A DNA stretch of 64,000 nucleotides. Source: JBGSYJ01 sp041748075. Its GTDB lineage: Bacteria > Acidobacteriota > Thermoanaerobaculia > Gp7-AA8. Location of the stretch: NCBI GenBank assembly GCA_041748075.1, contig JBGTDX010000036.1, forward strand, positions 235,065-299,064, given 5' to 3'. Positions 1-8,644 of this stretch are shown one piece after another (positions within the stretch are counted from its first letter, which is position 1; each line of letters opens with the position of its first letter). The position numbers and the translations under genes were made by a program. The notes below the pieces were generated by a model. The model saw only the letters and a list, made by a program, of their open reading frames with translations. It was not told the DNA's origin and did not search any database.

Positions 1-1
1 T

Positions 2-226
2 GTCGTGGAGACGATTCGCGATCTGATGGGCAAACGGATCCAGCCGACGGTCCTGAACGAAGCAGGTCGCGAGAGTGAGATCCCCGTGCAGTACCTCGAC
101 AGCACGCGCGCGCGAAAGGTCCTCGGCTGGAGTCCGAAGTACAGCTTCCGCGACGGCCTCTCGTGCACGATCGCGTGGTACGAGGGTTTGCTCCGCGGCG
201 GAGATCGGACCCGGGCGGAGGAATGA
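2..226 (+). CDS. NAD-dependent nucleotide-sugar dehydratase/epimerase, C-terminal fragment (cut by window edge)
   Basis: Only the last ~74 residues lie in the window; the frame is open to base 1, so the gene starts upstream. The stretch EIPVQYLDSTRARKVLGW followed by SPKYSFRDGL and an IAWYEGL tail is the usual C-terminus of extended short-chain dehydrogenases acting on nucleotide sugars, closest in feel to CDP-glucose or GDP-mannose 4,6-dehydratases. The catalytic and NAD-binding parts are not visible, so the substrate cannot be named. The stop overlaps the next start (ATGA at 223-226), so the two sugar-nucleotide enzymes are translationally coupled and probably feed the glycosyltransferase downstream. 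Confidence 0.75.
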   Translation, partial: VVETIRDLMGKRIQPTVLNEAGRESEIPVQYLDSTRARKVLGWSPKYSFRDGLSCTIAWYEGLLRGGDRTRAEE

Positions 227-1179
227 CGTCGAAGACGCTGGCCGGGAAACGTGTTCTCGTCACCGGGGGCTCCGGCTTCATCGGCCGGCACCTGCTCAGA
301 GCGCTCGAACGTGACGGAGCGCGCGTGCACGCGACCTGCCGCTCGTCGGCGGAATCCGCCACCTCCGACTCCCACGCCGACTGGCTGCGCCTCGATCTCG
401 CCGAGCGTTCTTCGATCTTCGCGGCTGTACAGGCGTCACAGCCGGACGTGGTATTCCACCTCGCCGCCCGCATCGGCGCGGACCGCTCGCTCGCATTCTC
501 CGAGCTGGCGCTGCGTGAGAACGTCATGGGGACCCATTTGCTGCTAGCCGCGCTCGCAGAGCGCAAGCCGGCGGTGGAGCGGATCGTCGTTCTCGGCTCC
601 GGCGAAGAATACGGACGGAGCGAGACGCTTCCGATCACGGAAGAGCAGCCGCTCCGCCCGATCTCGCCGTACTCCCTCTCGAAAGCGGCCTCGAGCCAGC
701 TCGCGCTCACATACGCCGATCTTTACGAGCTCCCTGTCGCCGTGGTTCGTCCCTTCATCGTTTATGGCCCGGGGCAGTCAACGGCGATGATGTTGCCGAA
801 CCTCATCGACACCCTCACGGCAGGACGTGAATTCAGAATGACGATGGGCGAGCAGACACGAGACTTCATCTTCGTGGAAGACCTTATAGATGGACTGCTG
901 GCCGCCGCGTCGAGTGACGGCGCCATCGGTGAGGCATTCAATCTATGCTCGGGACAGGAGCAGTCGATCCGGCACGTCGCCGAGATGGCGCGGAACATGA
1001 TCGGAGAGGGAAAGCTCCTCCCCGGCGCGCTGCCTTATCGTGACAACGAGGTCTGGCGGCTCGTCGGAACGAATGAGAAAGCACGGCGTGTTCTTCAATG
1101 GACCCCACGGACCACGCTCGAAGAAGGGCTTGGAAAGGCAATCGAATGGTACCGACACAGATCCCTCGCGCAATCGTGA
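223..1179 (+). CDS. NAD-dependent epimerase/dehydratase (extended SDR)
   Basis: A 318-aa extended short-chain dehydrogenase starting MTSKTLAGKRVLVTGGSGFIG. The Rossmann glycine motif TGGSGFIG is near residue 12, the FHLAA segment near residue 80, and the catalytic YSLSK (YxxxK) near residue 150. RPFIVYGPGQ and RDFIFVEDL further on are typical of GDP-mannose, CDP-tyvelose or dTDP-glucose epimerases and dehydratases. The ATG at 223 is chosen because it overlaps the upstream stop as ATGA; an upstream start at 163 would lie inside the previous gene. It probably makes or modifies a nucleotide sugar for the polysaccharide synthase at 2065. Exact substrate unknown. Confidence 0.85.
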   Translation: MTSKTLAGKRVLVTGGSGFIGRHLLRALERDGARVHATCRSSAESATSDSHADWLRLDLAERSSIFAAVQASQPDVVFHLAARIGADRSLAFSELALRENVMGTHLLLAALAERKPAVERIVVLGSGEEYGRSETLPITEEQPLRPISPYSLSKAASSQLALTYADLYELPVAVVRPFIVYGPGQSTAMMLPNLIDTLTAGREFRMTMGEQTRDFIFVEDLIDGLLAAASSDGAIGEAFNLCSGQEQSIRHVAEMARNMIGEGKLLPGALPYRDNEVWRLVGTNEKARRVLQWTPRTTLEEGLGKAIEWYRHRSLAQS

Positions 1180-2057
1180 TCGCGATCGCAACGTGCAGCG
1201 GCCTGGTGTCAGGATGTGCCGACAAAACCGAGCAGCCAGTTCCGGCGTCGACAACGGCTGCCGGGAGGACGGAGTCTCCGCTCCCGTCGAAGAGCGATCC
1301 ACCCTCGCCTGAATCAGCGCGCGCGGATCAACTTCTCGACAGCGCTGAGTGGCGCGAGGCGCGTGACGCGTACTACAAGCTTCCGCCGAGCCGCGAAGTG
1401 CTCAAAAAGCGGGCTTACGCACACACGCGGCTGTGGGAACTGCAGCCGGCGATCCGCATCCTTCGCGAGGCGCGAGACCAGTACCCCGACGACGTCGAGA
1501 TCCCCGCTTACCTCGCTTCCGCGCTTACGCTCAACCGCGAGCTCGAAGAGGCAGTATCGCTCTACGAGCAGGTTGTCGAACAGAAGCCCGCCGACAACAA
1601 CTTCCGGGCAGGCTACGCGCTGGCGCTCGCGTGGTCGAAAGACTTCGAGAGGGCGGCCGAGGAGTACAGGAAGGTGCTGGCGCGCGACCCGCGTCACTTC
1701 GAGGCGCGTCTCGGTCTCGGGGACGTTCTCTCATGGCAGAAGCGGTTCGATGAAGCGGTCGCCGAATACGAGGCTGCTGCCGCGGCGACGCGCAACCCCC
1801 GCAGCAGGGGCGATGCTCTGGCGAGAAGTGCTCGTGTCCTCGCCTGGAAGGGCGATCTCGACCGCGCGCTGAATCGGTACGAGGAGGCGCTCACCGCCCA
1901 TCCACGCAATGTCGAGGCTCTGCTCGGTCGGGCAGAAGTCTACGAATGGCAACGGGAGTATCCGAAAGCCAAAGCGACCTACGAGGAAGCATTGCGCGTC
2001 GCTCCCGAACATCCTGGGGCGAAGGCCAGGCTTCTGCAGTTGATGTGGGTGAAGTGA
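1146..2057 (+). CDS. TPR-repeat lipoprotein of the exopolysaccharide locus
   Basis: A 303-aa protein with a lipoprotein signal (hydrophobic stretch ending LVSGC, Cys near residue 24), then a low-complexity Ser/Pro linker and about five or six tetratricopeptide repeats (for example EEAVSLYEQVVEQKPADNNF and FERAAEEYRKVLARDPRHFE). The start at 1146 puts the lipobox at the right depth and overlaps the epimerase gene by 34 nt. TPR lipoproteins such as AlgK assemble or gate polysaccharide porins; its position directly before a GT2 synthase supports a similar scaffold role. The family relation to AlgK is inferred from architecture, not from detailed similarity. Confidence 0.75.
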   Translation: MVPTQIPRAIVIAIATCSGLVSGCADKTEQPVPASTTAAGRTESPLPSKSDPPSPESARADQLLDSAEWREARDAYYKLPPSREVLKKRAYAHTRLWELQPAIRILREARDQYPDDVEIPAYLASALTLNRELEEAVSLYEQVVEQKPADNNFRAGYALALAWSKDFERAAEEYRKVLARDPRHFEARLGLGDVLSWQKRFDEAVAEYEAAAAATRNPRSRGDALARSARVLAWKGDLDRALNRYEEALTAHPRNVEALLGRAEVYEWQREYPKAKATYEEALRVAPEHPGAKARLLQLMWVK

Positions 2058-2064
2058 AGCTCTA

Positions 2065-3612
2065 ATGGCCGGCCACCTTCACGCGCTTCGACAGGAGCGC
2101 CACGACGGCGCAGGCGTCACACCACGCGAGCGGATCAGCGTCGCCGAGCGTCTGATCATCGGCGTCCTCGCCTTCGCAGCATTCCAGAGCGTCCTCTATT
2201 TCGCGATCTGGTGGCTCAGCCTCGAACACCGAAAGAACCTTCTCATCTACATTCCTCTGACGTTCGCCACTTTCTGGTTTCTCGCCGAGTCATGCATCTA
2301 CTGGACTTACTTCTCGCTGATCAAGGTGCCGAAACGCCCGCCCCGCGAGAGGGAATTCAGCGTCGACGTCTTCACGACAGCGGCACCAGGCGAGCCCTAC
2401 GAGATGTTCGAGCAGTCGCTTCCCGCACTCGTTAGGATCCGCTATCCCCATCGAACCTATCTGCTCGACGGCAGCGGAGACCCGCGGCTCAGGTCACTGG
2501 CCGGAGAGCTGGGCATCGAGCGAATCGACTGCTCAGACGTCGGGGGCGCGAAAGCCGGGAAGGTCAATCACGCCCTCGGCCGGACTTCCGGCGAGATCGT
2601 CCTCGTCATCGACCCCGACCACGTCGCCGATCCCGGCTTTCTCGACGAAGTCGTCGACCATTTCTCCGATCCTGATGTCGGATTCGTTCAGGTCGTTCAG
2701 GCGTATCACAACCAACCCGCCTCGTTCGTCGCCCGAGCGTCCGCCGAACAGACGTATGGTTTCTATGGGCCAATCATGATGGGGATGAACCGGCTCGGCG
2801 GCCCGCTGGCGATCGGTGCGAACTGCACGTTCCGTCGCAGGGCTCTTGAGTCGATCGGCGGTCACGCGGTACATCTCGTAGAGGACTTCGTCACCTCGAT
2901 CCGCCTCCATGCTGCAGGCTGGAAATCCGTCTACGTCCCGCAGATTCTCGCGCGCGGCCTGGTGCCGGAGGATATCCGGTCGTATTTCAAACAGCAGCTC
3001 AAGTGGTCGACCGGCATGTTCCAGGTTCTGTTCCGCATGATGCCGCGCCTGTTTTTCAGGATCCCCGGGTGGGAGCGCTTCCGTTACCTGATCGCCAGCA
3101 CCTACTACCTGATCGGCCTCGCCATCGCCATCAACCTGCTTCTCCCGATCATCTTTCTCTTCACCGGGATGTGGGCCGTCGAGATGCCGATCCGCGGCTA
3201 CGTTCTCCGGTTGATCCCGTTCGTGCTGCTGTTCCTGCTGATCCACGCGATCTCGCAGCGCTGGATGCGCGATCGGTCGGAACGCGGCTTCCAGTTGCGC
3301 GGAATGCTGCTCAAGCTGGGGACTTGGCCCGTATACGTGCTCGCCCTCTTCTACGCCATCGTGGGGGTGGCAGTGCCCTACCTGCCGACCGCCAAGAGCC
3401 GGCAGGCCGGGAACTTTCTGCATCTCGTGACTCCTCATCTGGCGATCATCGGATTCTCGATTGCGGGCATCATCTGGGCGCTGAACTCGCCCCTGCGAAA
3501 CTTCGACGGCACCCGGCTGATGATCGTGTTCGCCGTCGTGAACTGTTTCCTGATGCTTCCTACCGTCCTGGCTGCCATCAGCGACTGGCGGCGCAGCGGA
3601 GTGAGGCAATGA
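2065..3612 (+). CDS. Membrane GT2 polysaccharide synthase (cellulose-synthase-like)
   Basis: A 515-aa processive beta-glycosyltransferase. Two N-terminal membrane helices (about residues 30-85) precede a cytosolic GT2 domain, then several C-terminal helices. The synthase signature is complete: VIDPDHV carries the DxD-type metal/UDP site, VEDF the general-base Asp, and QQLKW the Q(Q/R)xRW-type acceptor motif with Lys for Arg. It should polymerise a nucleotide sugar and extrude the chain across the inner membrane. It starts 7 nt after the TPR lipoprotein and overlaps the GH26-like gene as ATGA (3609-3612), so three genes form one operon. The polymer cannot be deduced; the GH26 neighbour hints at mannose-containing glycan. 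Confidence 0.85.
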   Translation: MAGHLHALRQERHDGAGVTPRERISVAERLIIGVLAFAAFQSVLYFAIWWLSLEHRKNLLIYIPLTFATFWFLAESCIYWTYFSLIKVPKRPPREREFSVDVFTTAAPGEPYEMFEQSLPALVRIRYPHRTYLLDGSGDPRLRSLAGELGIERIDCSDVGGAKAGKVNHALGRTSGEIVLVIDPDHVADPGFLDEVVDHFSDPDVGFVQVVQAYHNQPASFVARASAEQTYGFYGPIMMGMNRLGGPLAIGANCTFRRRALESIGGHAVHLVEDFVTSIRLHAAGWKSVYVPQILARGLVPEDIRSYFKQQLKWSTGMFQVLFRMMPRLFFRIPGWERFRYLIASTYYLIGLAIAINLLLPIIFLFTGMWAVEMPIRGYVLRLIPFVLLFLLIHAISQRWMRDRSERGFQLRGMLLKLGTWPVYVLALFYAIVGVAVPYLPTAKSRQAGNFLHLVTPHLAIIGFSIAGIIWALNSPLRNFDGTRLMIVFAVVNCFLMLPTVLAAISDWRRSGVRQ

Positions 3613-4661
3613 ACGGGCGCAGGATCATCGTCACGGCGGTCCCTCTGCTGGTGATCGCGGCTCTGATCGCTACGTACCCGCTGTTCGAGCGCATCTTCAC
3701 GCAGGGGCTGTCGTTGCTCCGTGTGCGACTCGCCCAACTCGAGATGAGGATCGGTCTCGCGCACGAAGGAAAGGGGCTGCTGCTCGGAATCTATCAGCCG
3801 GAGGCGCCGTACGTGATCGGCCGCGTTGCCGAAATCGAAGCGAGGATCGACAAATCATTCGACATCATCGCGATCTATCAGACCTGGGGCGACCGTCCAG
3901 AGGATGAGTTCCCGCTGGCGTTGATGCGAGCGGTCGACGATCGTCACTCGATGGGAATGATCACCTGGGAGCCGTGGACGAGTGAGTTCCGGCAGAACGC
4001 GGGCCGCGCAGAGACCGGACGGCTGACGCGACTGCGGGAGATCGCGGAAGGACGCTATGACGCCTACGTACGCACATGGGCGCGCGAGGCAGTGATCTTC
4101 GGCAAGCCCTTCTTCCTTCGCTTCGCGCACGAGATGGACAATCCGCAATACCCCTGGTCGCAGCAGGCCGGAAACTCGCCAGCGGATTTCATCGATGCCT
4201 GGCGGCACGTCCGGACTATCTTCCAGCAGGAGGGTGCCCGCAATGTCGTCTGGGTCTGGTCGCCGCAGAAGACTCTGGGCAATCAACTCTACCCGGGTGG
4301 GGAGTACGTCGACTGGGTGGGGACGGGCGTATTCAATTACGGGGTCTACGGCGAAGGGGTGTGGCATTCCTTCGAGTATCTCTACGAGCCGCTCTACCGT
4401 GACGCAATCACGCACGAGAAGCCGATCATGATCGCGGAGATCGGCTGCTCTCCGCATGGAGGGGATCCGGTCCAGTGGTATGCCGATGCCTTCGACAAGC
4501 TGCGCTCCCGGTATGCAGATACGCAGGCCGTCGTCTTCTACGGAAATCCGGCAGACGCGACGTTGCCGGGCTCGGTGATCGACTGGTCGATTGATCGGAA
4601 TCAGGAAATTCTCACGCTCGTGCGGAGACTGAGCTCCGACGGCGCGTTTCGTAATGAGTGA
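3609..4661 (+). CDS. Membrane-anchored GH26-like glycoside hydrolase
   Basis: A 350-aa protein: N-terminal signal-anchor helix (about residues 5-25), then a (beta/alpha)8-type hydrolase domain. The GH26 pattern is visible: FLRFAHEMD with the acid/base Glu, NVVWVWSP, and IAEIGCS with the likely nucleophile Glu. GH26 enzymes are mostly endo-beta-mannanases; some act on mixed-linkage glucan or xylan. In synthase-dependent systems a periplasmic hydrolase or lyase (BcsZ, AlgL, PgaB) trims or clears the nascent polymer, and this gene sits in that place, coupled to the synthase by an ATGA overlap. Substrate unproven. Confidence 0.8.
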   Translation: MNGRRIIVTAVPLLVIAALIATYPLFERIFTQGLSLLRVRLAQLEMRIGLAHEGKGLLLGIYQPEAPYVIGRVAEIEARIDKSFDIIAIYQTWGDRPEDEFPLALMRAVDDRHSMGMITWEPWTSEFRQNAGRAETGRLTRLREIAEGRYDAYVRTWAREAVIFGKPFFLRFAHEMDNPQYPWSQQAGNSPADFIDAWRHVRTIFQQEGARNVVWVWSPQKTLGNQLYPGGEYVDWVGTGVFNYGVYGEGVWHSFEYLYEPLYRDAITHEKPIMIAEIGCSPHGGDPVQWYADAFDKLRSRYADTQAVVFYGNPADATLPGSVIDWSIDRNQEILTLVRRLSSDGAFRNE

Positions 4662-4662
4662 T

Positions 4663-6279
4663 TCAGAATCGCTTCGAGAGGCGGATCGCTGCCTCGTCGG
4701 ACGTGTAGAACGCCGTCACGAAGTGCTCGTAGCTGATTGTAATGGAGCTGGAGTCGGTCACCGCGCTAGTCATCTCGAAGCCGACGCGCCAGGGGTTGTA
4801 GGTACGCTCGAACGGACCGGAACCGGGGAGCGGCACAGGATCGGAGCCCTGGTCGGGGCCGAATCCGATCGCCACCTCACGGCCAAAACCGCCATCGGCA
4901 TACAGCCGGAGGCCGATTCGCTCGGAGATCGCCCAACGGAAGGCCAAGGCGCCGCGCGCTTCTGCAGTCTCGATCGGCGTCCAGTAAGAATCGTAGATGC
5001 CCTCGTACTGGTAGGTGAAACCACCGCCGGGAAGCGGGTTGCTACTCATCGATTCAAGACGGAATCGTGTCTCGGAAGTATCTCGATAGGAGGCTCCGCC
5101 GCCCAGCCACAGCGTCAACGAAGGGGTGCGCATCACGGGGGCGGCCGCAAAGGCACCCGCTGCAACGCCGCTGTTGTCATCAAAATACCGGCGTCCCTCG
5201 GCATACGCAGCGGCGTACCAGCCCGAGGGTTGCTCGAGGTCCCAGCGCAGAGCGACCGTGGTGACGGAAGGGTGGGTCAACAGCGAGGTCGTCGTGTACA
5301 GAAGTTCCTGCTGGTCGACCGTCAGAGAAAGACGCGAATGCGGAGACAGGGGGCGGCGAATCGCACCGCCTCCGAGGAGTTTCGTCTCCCCATCGGGAAA
5401 CTTCACTCCTCGCGCCCACACCTCGGCACTGAGTCGGGCTCGCGGAAACGATCTCGCCACGTGAAGGGCAGCGAACGGTGCCGTCGCCGAGACGTCGCGA
5501 TCCGTCGCGTCGAGGAAATACGACCCGGCGTCCACGCGCCAGCGCGTGAGCGATTTGGCGGCAGGAGTAAACGACAGGTGTCCACGCGCGCGACGGTAAG
5601 GCTGATCGTCACGAGCCAGAGACACACCCGCTTCGGCGATCGCTGCCGCGGTGCGCTCGATCTCCAGGAGCGCCGCCCGGGCAGCCGCATGATCGGGCCG
5701 AAGTGCAAGCAAGTGCCGGTACTCCCGCGCCGCCGCGGGCCAGTCACCGGACCAATAGAGAGCGGTTGCGAGTCCCTCTCTCGCCGCCTCGTCTTCCGGA
5801 GCGAGCGCGATGATGCCCCGGAAGTCTGCGGCGGCTTCGTGAAGGCGGCCTTGCCAGAGACGGATCTGCGCGAGCAGAAGCTCGACTCTCCGTGATCCTC
5901 TCGCCGGAGGCCTGATCGCTACGAGCACAGCCTCCGCCTCGCTGAGCCGTTTCTGCGCCACGAGGGCCTCCGCCAACGCAAGGTGATAGTCGAGATTCGT
6001 CGGGTTCCCAGCAATGGCCTGCCGAAACAGCGATTCGGCCTCGGCGGGACGACCTCCCTGTAAGGCAGCAGCGCCGCGATCATACAGAGACGAAGCGCGC
6101 CTGAGGGCTTCCGTTGGGTGTGGCTGGCCGGGCGAGCGAGTCTGAGCAGCCATTGGAAAAGCCAGATAGGCCGTGAGCGCTTCGGAGTAGAGGTTGGCCG
6201 GGTTGCCAGAGCTGTTTTGTTGAGCAGACATTGGAGCCTGAAGAGCGAGCGCAAGTAGTAGTACCACCAGAGACTTCAT
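4663..6279 (-). CDS. TPR plus outer-membrane beta-barrel protein (PgaA/YaiO-like)
   Basis: 538 aa with a Sec signal peptide ending near residue 20 (LQAPMSAQQ), a TPR-containing N-terminal half (repeats near residues 50-215) and a C-terminal half of alternating amphipathic strands ending in SKRF, whose final Phe is the usual outer-membrane barrel signature. TPR fused to a barrel is the layout of PgaA, and YaiO-type barrels look similar. It is convergent with the synthase operon, only 1 bp from the GH26-like gene. Inferred role: secretion pore or periplasmic scaffold for the polymer. The upstream sequence has TTTAAT 5 nt before the start, a possible leaderless promoter. Confidence 0.7.
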   Translation of the reverse strand: MKSLVVLLLALALQAPMSAQQNSSGNPANLYSEALTAYLAFPMAAQTRSPGQPHPTEALRRASSLYDRGAAALQGGRPAEAESLFRQAIAGNPTNLDYHLALAEALVAQKRLSEAEAVLVAIRPPARGSRRVELLLAQIRLWQGRLHEAAADFRGIIALAPEDEAAREGLATALYWSGDWPAAAREYRHLLALRPDHAAARAALLEIERTAAAIAEAGVSLARDDQPYRRARGHLSFTPAAKSLTRWRVDAGSYFLDATDRDVSATAPFAALHVARSFPRARLSAEVWARGVKFPDGETKLLGGGAIRRPLSPHSRLSLTVDQQELLYTTTSLLTHPSVTTVALRWDLEQPSGWYAAAYAEGRRYFDDNSGVAAGAFAAAPVMRTPSLTLWLGGGASYRDTSETRFRLESMSSNPLPGGGFTYQYEGIYDSYWTPIETAEARGALAFRWAISERIGLRLYADGGFGREVAIGFGPDQGSDPVPLPGSGPFERTYNPWRVGFEMTSAVTDSSSITISYEHFVTAFYTSDEAAIRLSKRF

Positions 6280-6319
6280 GCGTCATTAAAGTCGGGCATG
6301 GACGCCCGCATTCCCAAAA

Positions 6320-6676
6320 TCATCCCGGGGGCCACTTCAGGTTTCGCCCACCGATAAGATGGACATGGATGTGAAAGACGGTCTGTCCGGCAGCTTCCCC
6401 CTGGTTGATGACGAGACGGTAACCCTCGTCGCTGATCTGCTGGTCCCGTGCAATCTCGGTTGCCCGGTGAATCGTCCGGCCAACGGCCTCCATATCGCCG
6501 GGCTTCATCTCATCGAGGCTCGGGATGTGCCGCCGCGGAATCACGAGAATGTGTGTGGGAGCCTGAGGATTGATGTCGTGAAAGGCGAGAACGTCATCGT
6601 CTTCGTAGGCCATGCTCGCGGGGATTTCCCGGTTCGCAATGCGACAGAAAAGGCAGCGCTCGTTCGATGCTGTCAT
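6320..6676 (-). CDS. HIT family nucleotide hydrolase
   Basis: A 118-aa histidine-triad protein with CLFCRI near the N-terminus (a zinc-type CxxC), HILVIPRRHIPSL in the middle and the triad FHIHVHLIGG near the end. HinT-like members hydrolyse AMP-linked amines and acyl adenylates. The ATG at 6676 is preceded by GGAGGT at good spacing and overlaps the prmC stop, so a longer upstream start is rejected. Co-transcribed with prmC. Confidence 0.93.
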   Translation of the reverse strand: MTASNERCLFCRIANREIPASMAYEDDDVLAFHDINPQAPTHILVIPRRHIPSLDEMKPGDMEAVGRTIHRATEIARDQQISDEGYRLVINQGEAAGQTVFHIHVHLIGGRNLKWPPG

Positions 6677-7524
6677 GGAGACCTCCGATCGAAACAGTCT
6701 GTGCCGGTAAGGATGACCACACGGTCGATTCCGGCGAGGTCTTTGAAGATGCCATGTTCGGACCATCCGAAATCCCTGGCAAGGCGAATGACGCGCTCCG
6801 TCTGGCCGAATCCGATTTCGAAGGCAAGAAGGCCTTCGCTGGAAAGAGACCGAGAGCCCGAAGAAAGCAGAATCTGTATCGCAAGCAGGCCGTCCGGCCC
6901 GGATGTGAGAGCGAGCTGCGGCTCATGATCCCGAACTTCAGTCTGGAGAGATGAAAGATCAATCGAGGGGACGTAAGGGGGGTTCGACACGACGACGTCG
7001 AATGGACCGTTGATGCCCGCCAGCAGATCCGAGCACGCGAACGTGACCGGGGCACCGAGTGCCGTCGCATTGGAACGCGCCACGGAGATCGCTTCGATGG
7101 ATAGGTCGGTTCCCGTGACCCGGAGATCGTGCCGCTCGAGTTTCAGCGTGATCGCGATGCATCCGCTGCCTGTCCCGACATCGAGGATCCGACCGTCCCT
7201 GGGTGCGCGGAGCAGCACCGATTCGACCAGAAGCTCGGTCTCCGGCCGGGGAATCAGCACGCGCGGGTCGACCATGAACTCCCGGCCGTAGAACTCCGCG
7301 CGGGATCGGATGTACTGGATTGGCTCTCCGCCAAATCGGCGTTTGATACGGTCCCTGAAGCAGCGGACGGCGTGGGGATCAATGTCCTCTTCGCCGTGGG
7401 CCAGGAGCCAGGACTGTGGCTGGTCCAGACAGTCCGCCAGCAGCAGATCCACGTCCCTCGGGTCGAGCCGGAGGTCGGCGGCCTTTGCCCGAAACTCCCT
7501 GCGGAGCTCAGCTATGGTTATCAT
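6673..7524 (-). CDS. prmC: Release-factor glutamine N5-methyltransferase PrmC
   Basis: About 283 aa. The N-terminal helical domain starts MITIAELRREF; the methyltransferase domain has DVGTGSGCIAITL (SAM-binding glycine motif) and VVSNPPYVP, whose NPPY is the diagnostic motif for Gln N5 methylation of the GGQ loop of RF1/RF2. LIPRPETELLVE lies just before the SAM fold, as in PrmC/HemK. The start at 7524 is chosen from family length; a longer frame runs upstream into the divergent sigma gene. It shares a short divergent intergenic region with the ECF sigma gene at 7563. Confidence 0.93.
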   Translation of the reverse strand: MITIAELRREFRAKAADLRLDPRDVDLLLADCLDQPQSWLLAHGEEDIDPHAVRCFRDRIKRRFGGEPIQYIRSRAEFYGREFMVDPRVLIPRPETELLVESVLLRAPRDGRILDVGTGSGCIAITLKLERHDLRVTGTDLSIEAISVARSNATALGAPVTFACSDLLAGINGPFDVVVSNPPYVPSIDLSSLQTEVRDHEPQLALTSGPDGLLAIQILLSSGSRSLSSEGLLAFEIGFGQTERVIRLARDFGWSEHGIFKDLAGIDRVVILTGTDCFDRRSP

Positions 7525-7562
7525 CCCATGGAAACCTTGGGCGGATGGTACCGTAAGAAAGA

Positions 7563-8153
7563 ATGGCAGGGACCGAGCATCTGGATGATCGCGCGCTGGT
7601 TGCGGCGATTCTTCAGGGAGACAGCGATCTGTTTGCACAGCTGATGCGACGCTACGAAAAGCGGATCGTCAACTACGTGTACCGGATCACGCATCGCTAT
7701 GAGGATGCTCACGACCTCGCGCAGGAGGTTTTCGTCAAGGTGTATCTGGCGCTGGATCGTTACGACCCGAAGTACCAGTTCTCGACCTGGATTTTCCGGA
7801 TCGCACAGAACAGCGCCATCGATGCCCTGCGGAAGAAGGGTGTTTCGGAAGTCTCTCTCACCCGCAATGACGATGATGAAGGGCAGGGAGGAAAGGAGCG
7901 GGAATTCGCAGATGTCGGAGTAAGCCCTTACCGGGATCTGAAAAACAAACAGCTCTCTTCGGCAATCGACCATGCCGTCGATCAGCTGCCGGTCGAGTAT
8001 CGCGAACTGATTCAGCTGCGCCATTTTGCCGAGCTGTCCTATGACGAGATTGCCGATATGAAGCAGCTTCCGCTCGGCACTGTGAAGAACAAGCTCTTCC
8101 GGGCGCGAAACATGCTCAAGGATGCGCTCGGTAATTTCGTGGAGCCTCTATGA
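7563..8153 (+). CDS. ECF-family RNA polymerase sigma factor
   Basis: 196 aa with both ECF regions: sigma2 (AQLMRRYEKRIVNYVYR, then DAHDLAQEVFVKVY and STWIFRIAQNSAIDALR) and sigma4 (LPVEYRELIQLRHF, then SYDEIADMKQLPLGTVKNKL). This is a standard RpoE/SigW-like extracytoplasmic-function factor. Its stop overlaps the next gene (ATGA at 8150), which encodes a membrane protein with a zinc anti-sigma motif, so the pair is a sigma/anti-sigma switch. The target stress is unknown, but the third gene suggests envelope stress. Confidence 0.93.
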   Translation: MAGTEHLDDRALVAAILQGDSDLFAQLMRRYEKRIVNYVYRITHRYEDAHDLAQEVFVKVYLALDRYDPKYQFSTWIFRIAQNSAIDALRKKGVSEVSLTRNDDDEGQGGKEREFADVGVSPYRDLKNKQLSSAIDHAVDQLPVEYRELIQLRHFAELSYDEIADMKQLPLGTVKNKLFRARNMLKDALGNFVEPL

Positions 8154-8644
8154 CCGATTCCACCTGCCGGCAGTTCCGGGGAGATCCCGAAGCCTTCAGC
8201 ACGCATCCGGAACGCTGCGTGGCCTGTGCCGGGATTCTCGAGGAGATCACAGAGTTCGATCGCGAGTTCGCATCCCGTGCGATGCTTCCGGGCGGTCCGT
8301 CTCTCGAGCCGCTGGACAGCCGGACTCTTCCTGTTGCGTCGTGGGAGGGTGCCAGCGAGCGGGCGTGGCCCCTTGCGGTTCTGGGTGCACTGGCCCTGGT
8401 CTTTCTCGCCGTGATTCTCTTTCTGCTTTCGGGCATCTCGCCGGCGGACGGCTTCCGCGCGGCGCTCGTGAGCCAGTTGCCCCGTCTCGAGCTGCTCGAG
8501 ATCGCCTCGGTGGTCGGCGACGGCCTTCGCGCGGCTCCACTTCGCGTGCACCTGTTCATCCTGGCTGGATTTACCTTCATCAACGTCATCTTCGTGTGGC
8601 TCCTGCGCCGCGCGCCCAGAGGGATCGATGCTTCGGGTCGCTAG
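8150..8644 (+). CDS. Putative zinc-binding anti-sigma factor, membrane-bound
   Basis: 164 aa. The N-terminus holds HPERCVAC, which fits the Hx3Cx2C core of ZAS anti-sigma domains (residues ~19-26). Two membrane helices follow (about 72-92 and 135-155), separated by a short loop. Position after, and translational coupling to, the ECF sigma gene is the classic arrangement. The usual upstream His of the ZAS zinc site is not obvious. It probably holds the sigma factor at the inner membrane. Confidence 0.65.
   Translation: MTDSTCRQFRGDPEAFSTHPERCVACAGILEEITEFDREFASRAMLPGGPSLEPLDSRTLPVASWEGASERAWPLAVLGALALVFLAVILFLLSGISPADGFRAALVSQLPRLELLEIASVVGDGLRAAPLRVHLFILAGFTFINVIFVWLLRRAPRGIDASGR

Noticed and set aside
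2533..3609. Leftward frame across the GT2 synthase
   Set aside because: Shadow; His/Asp-rich composition typical of a GC-rich opposite strand.
4654..5895. Rightward frame across the TPR-barrel gene
   Set aside because: Arg/Gly-rich shadow; the reverse strand has a signal peptide and terminal Phe of an outer-membrane barrel.
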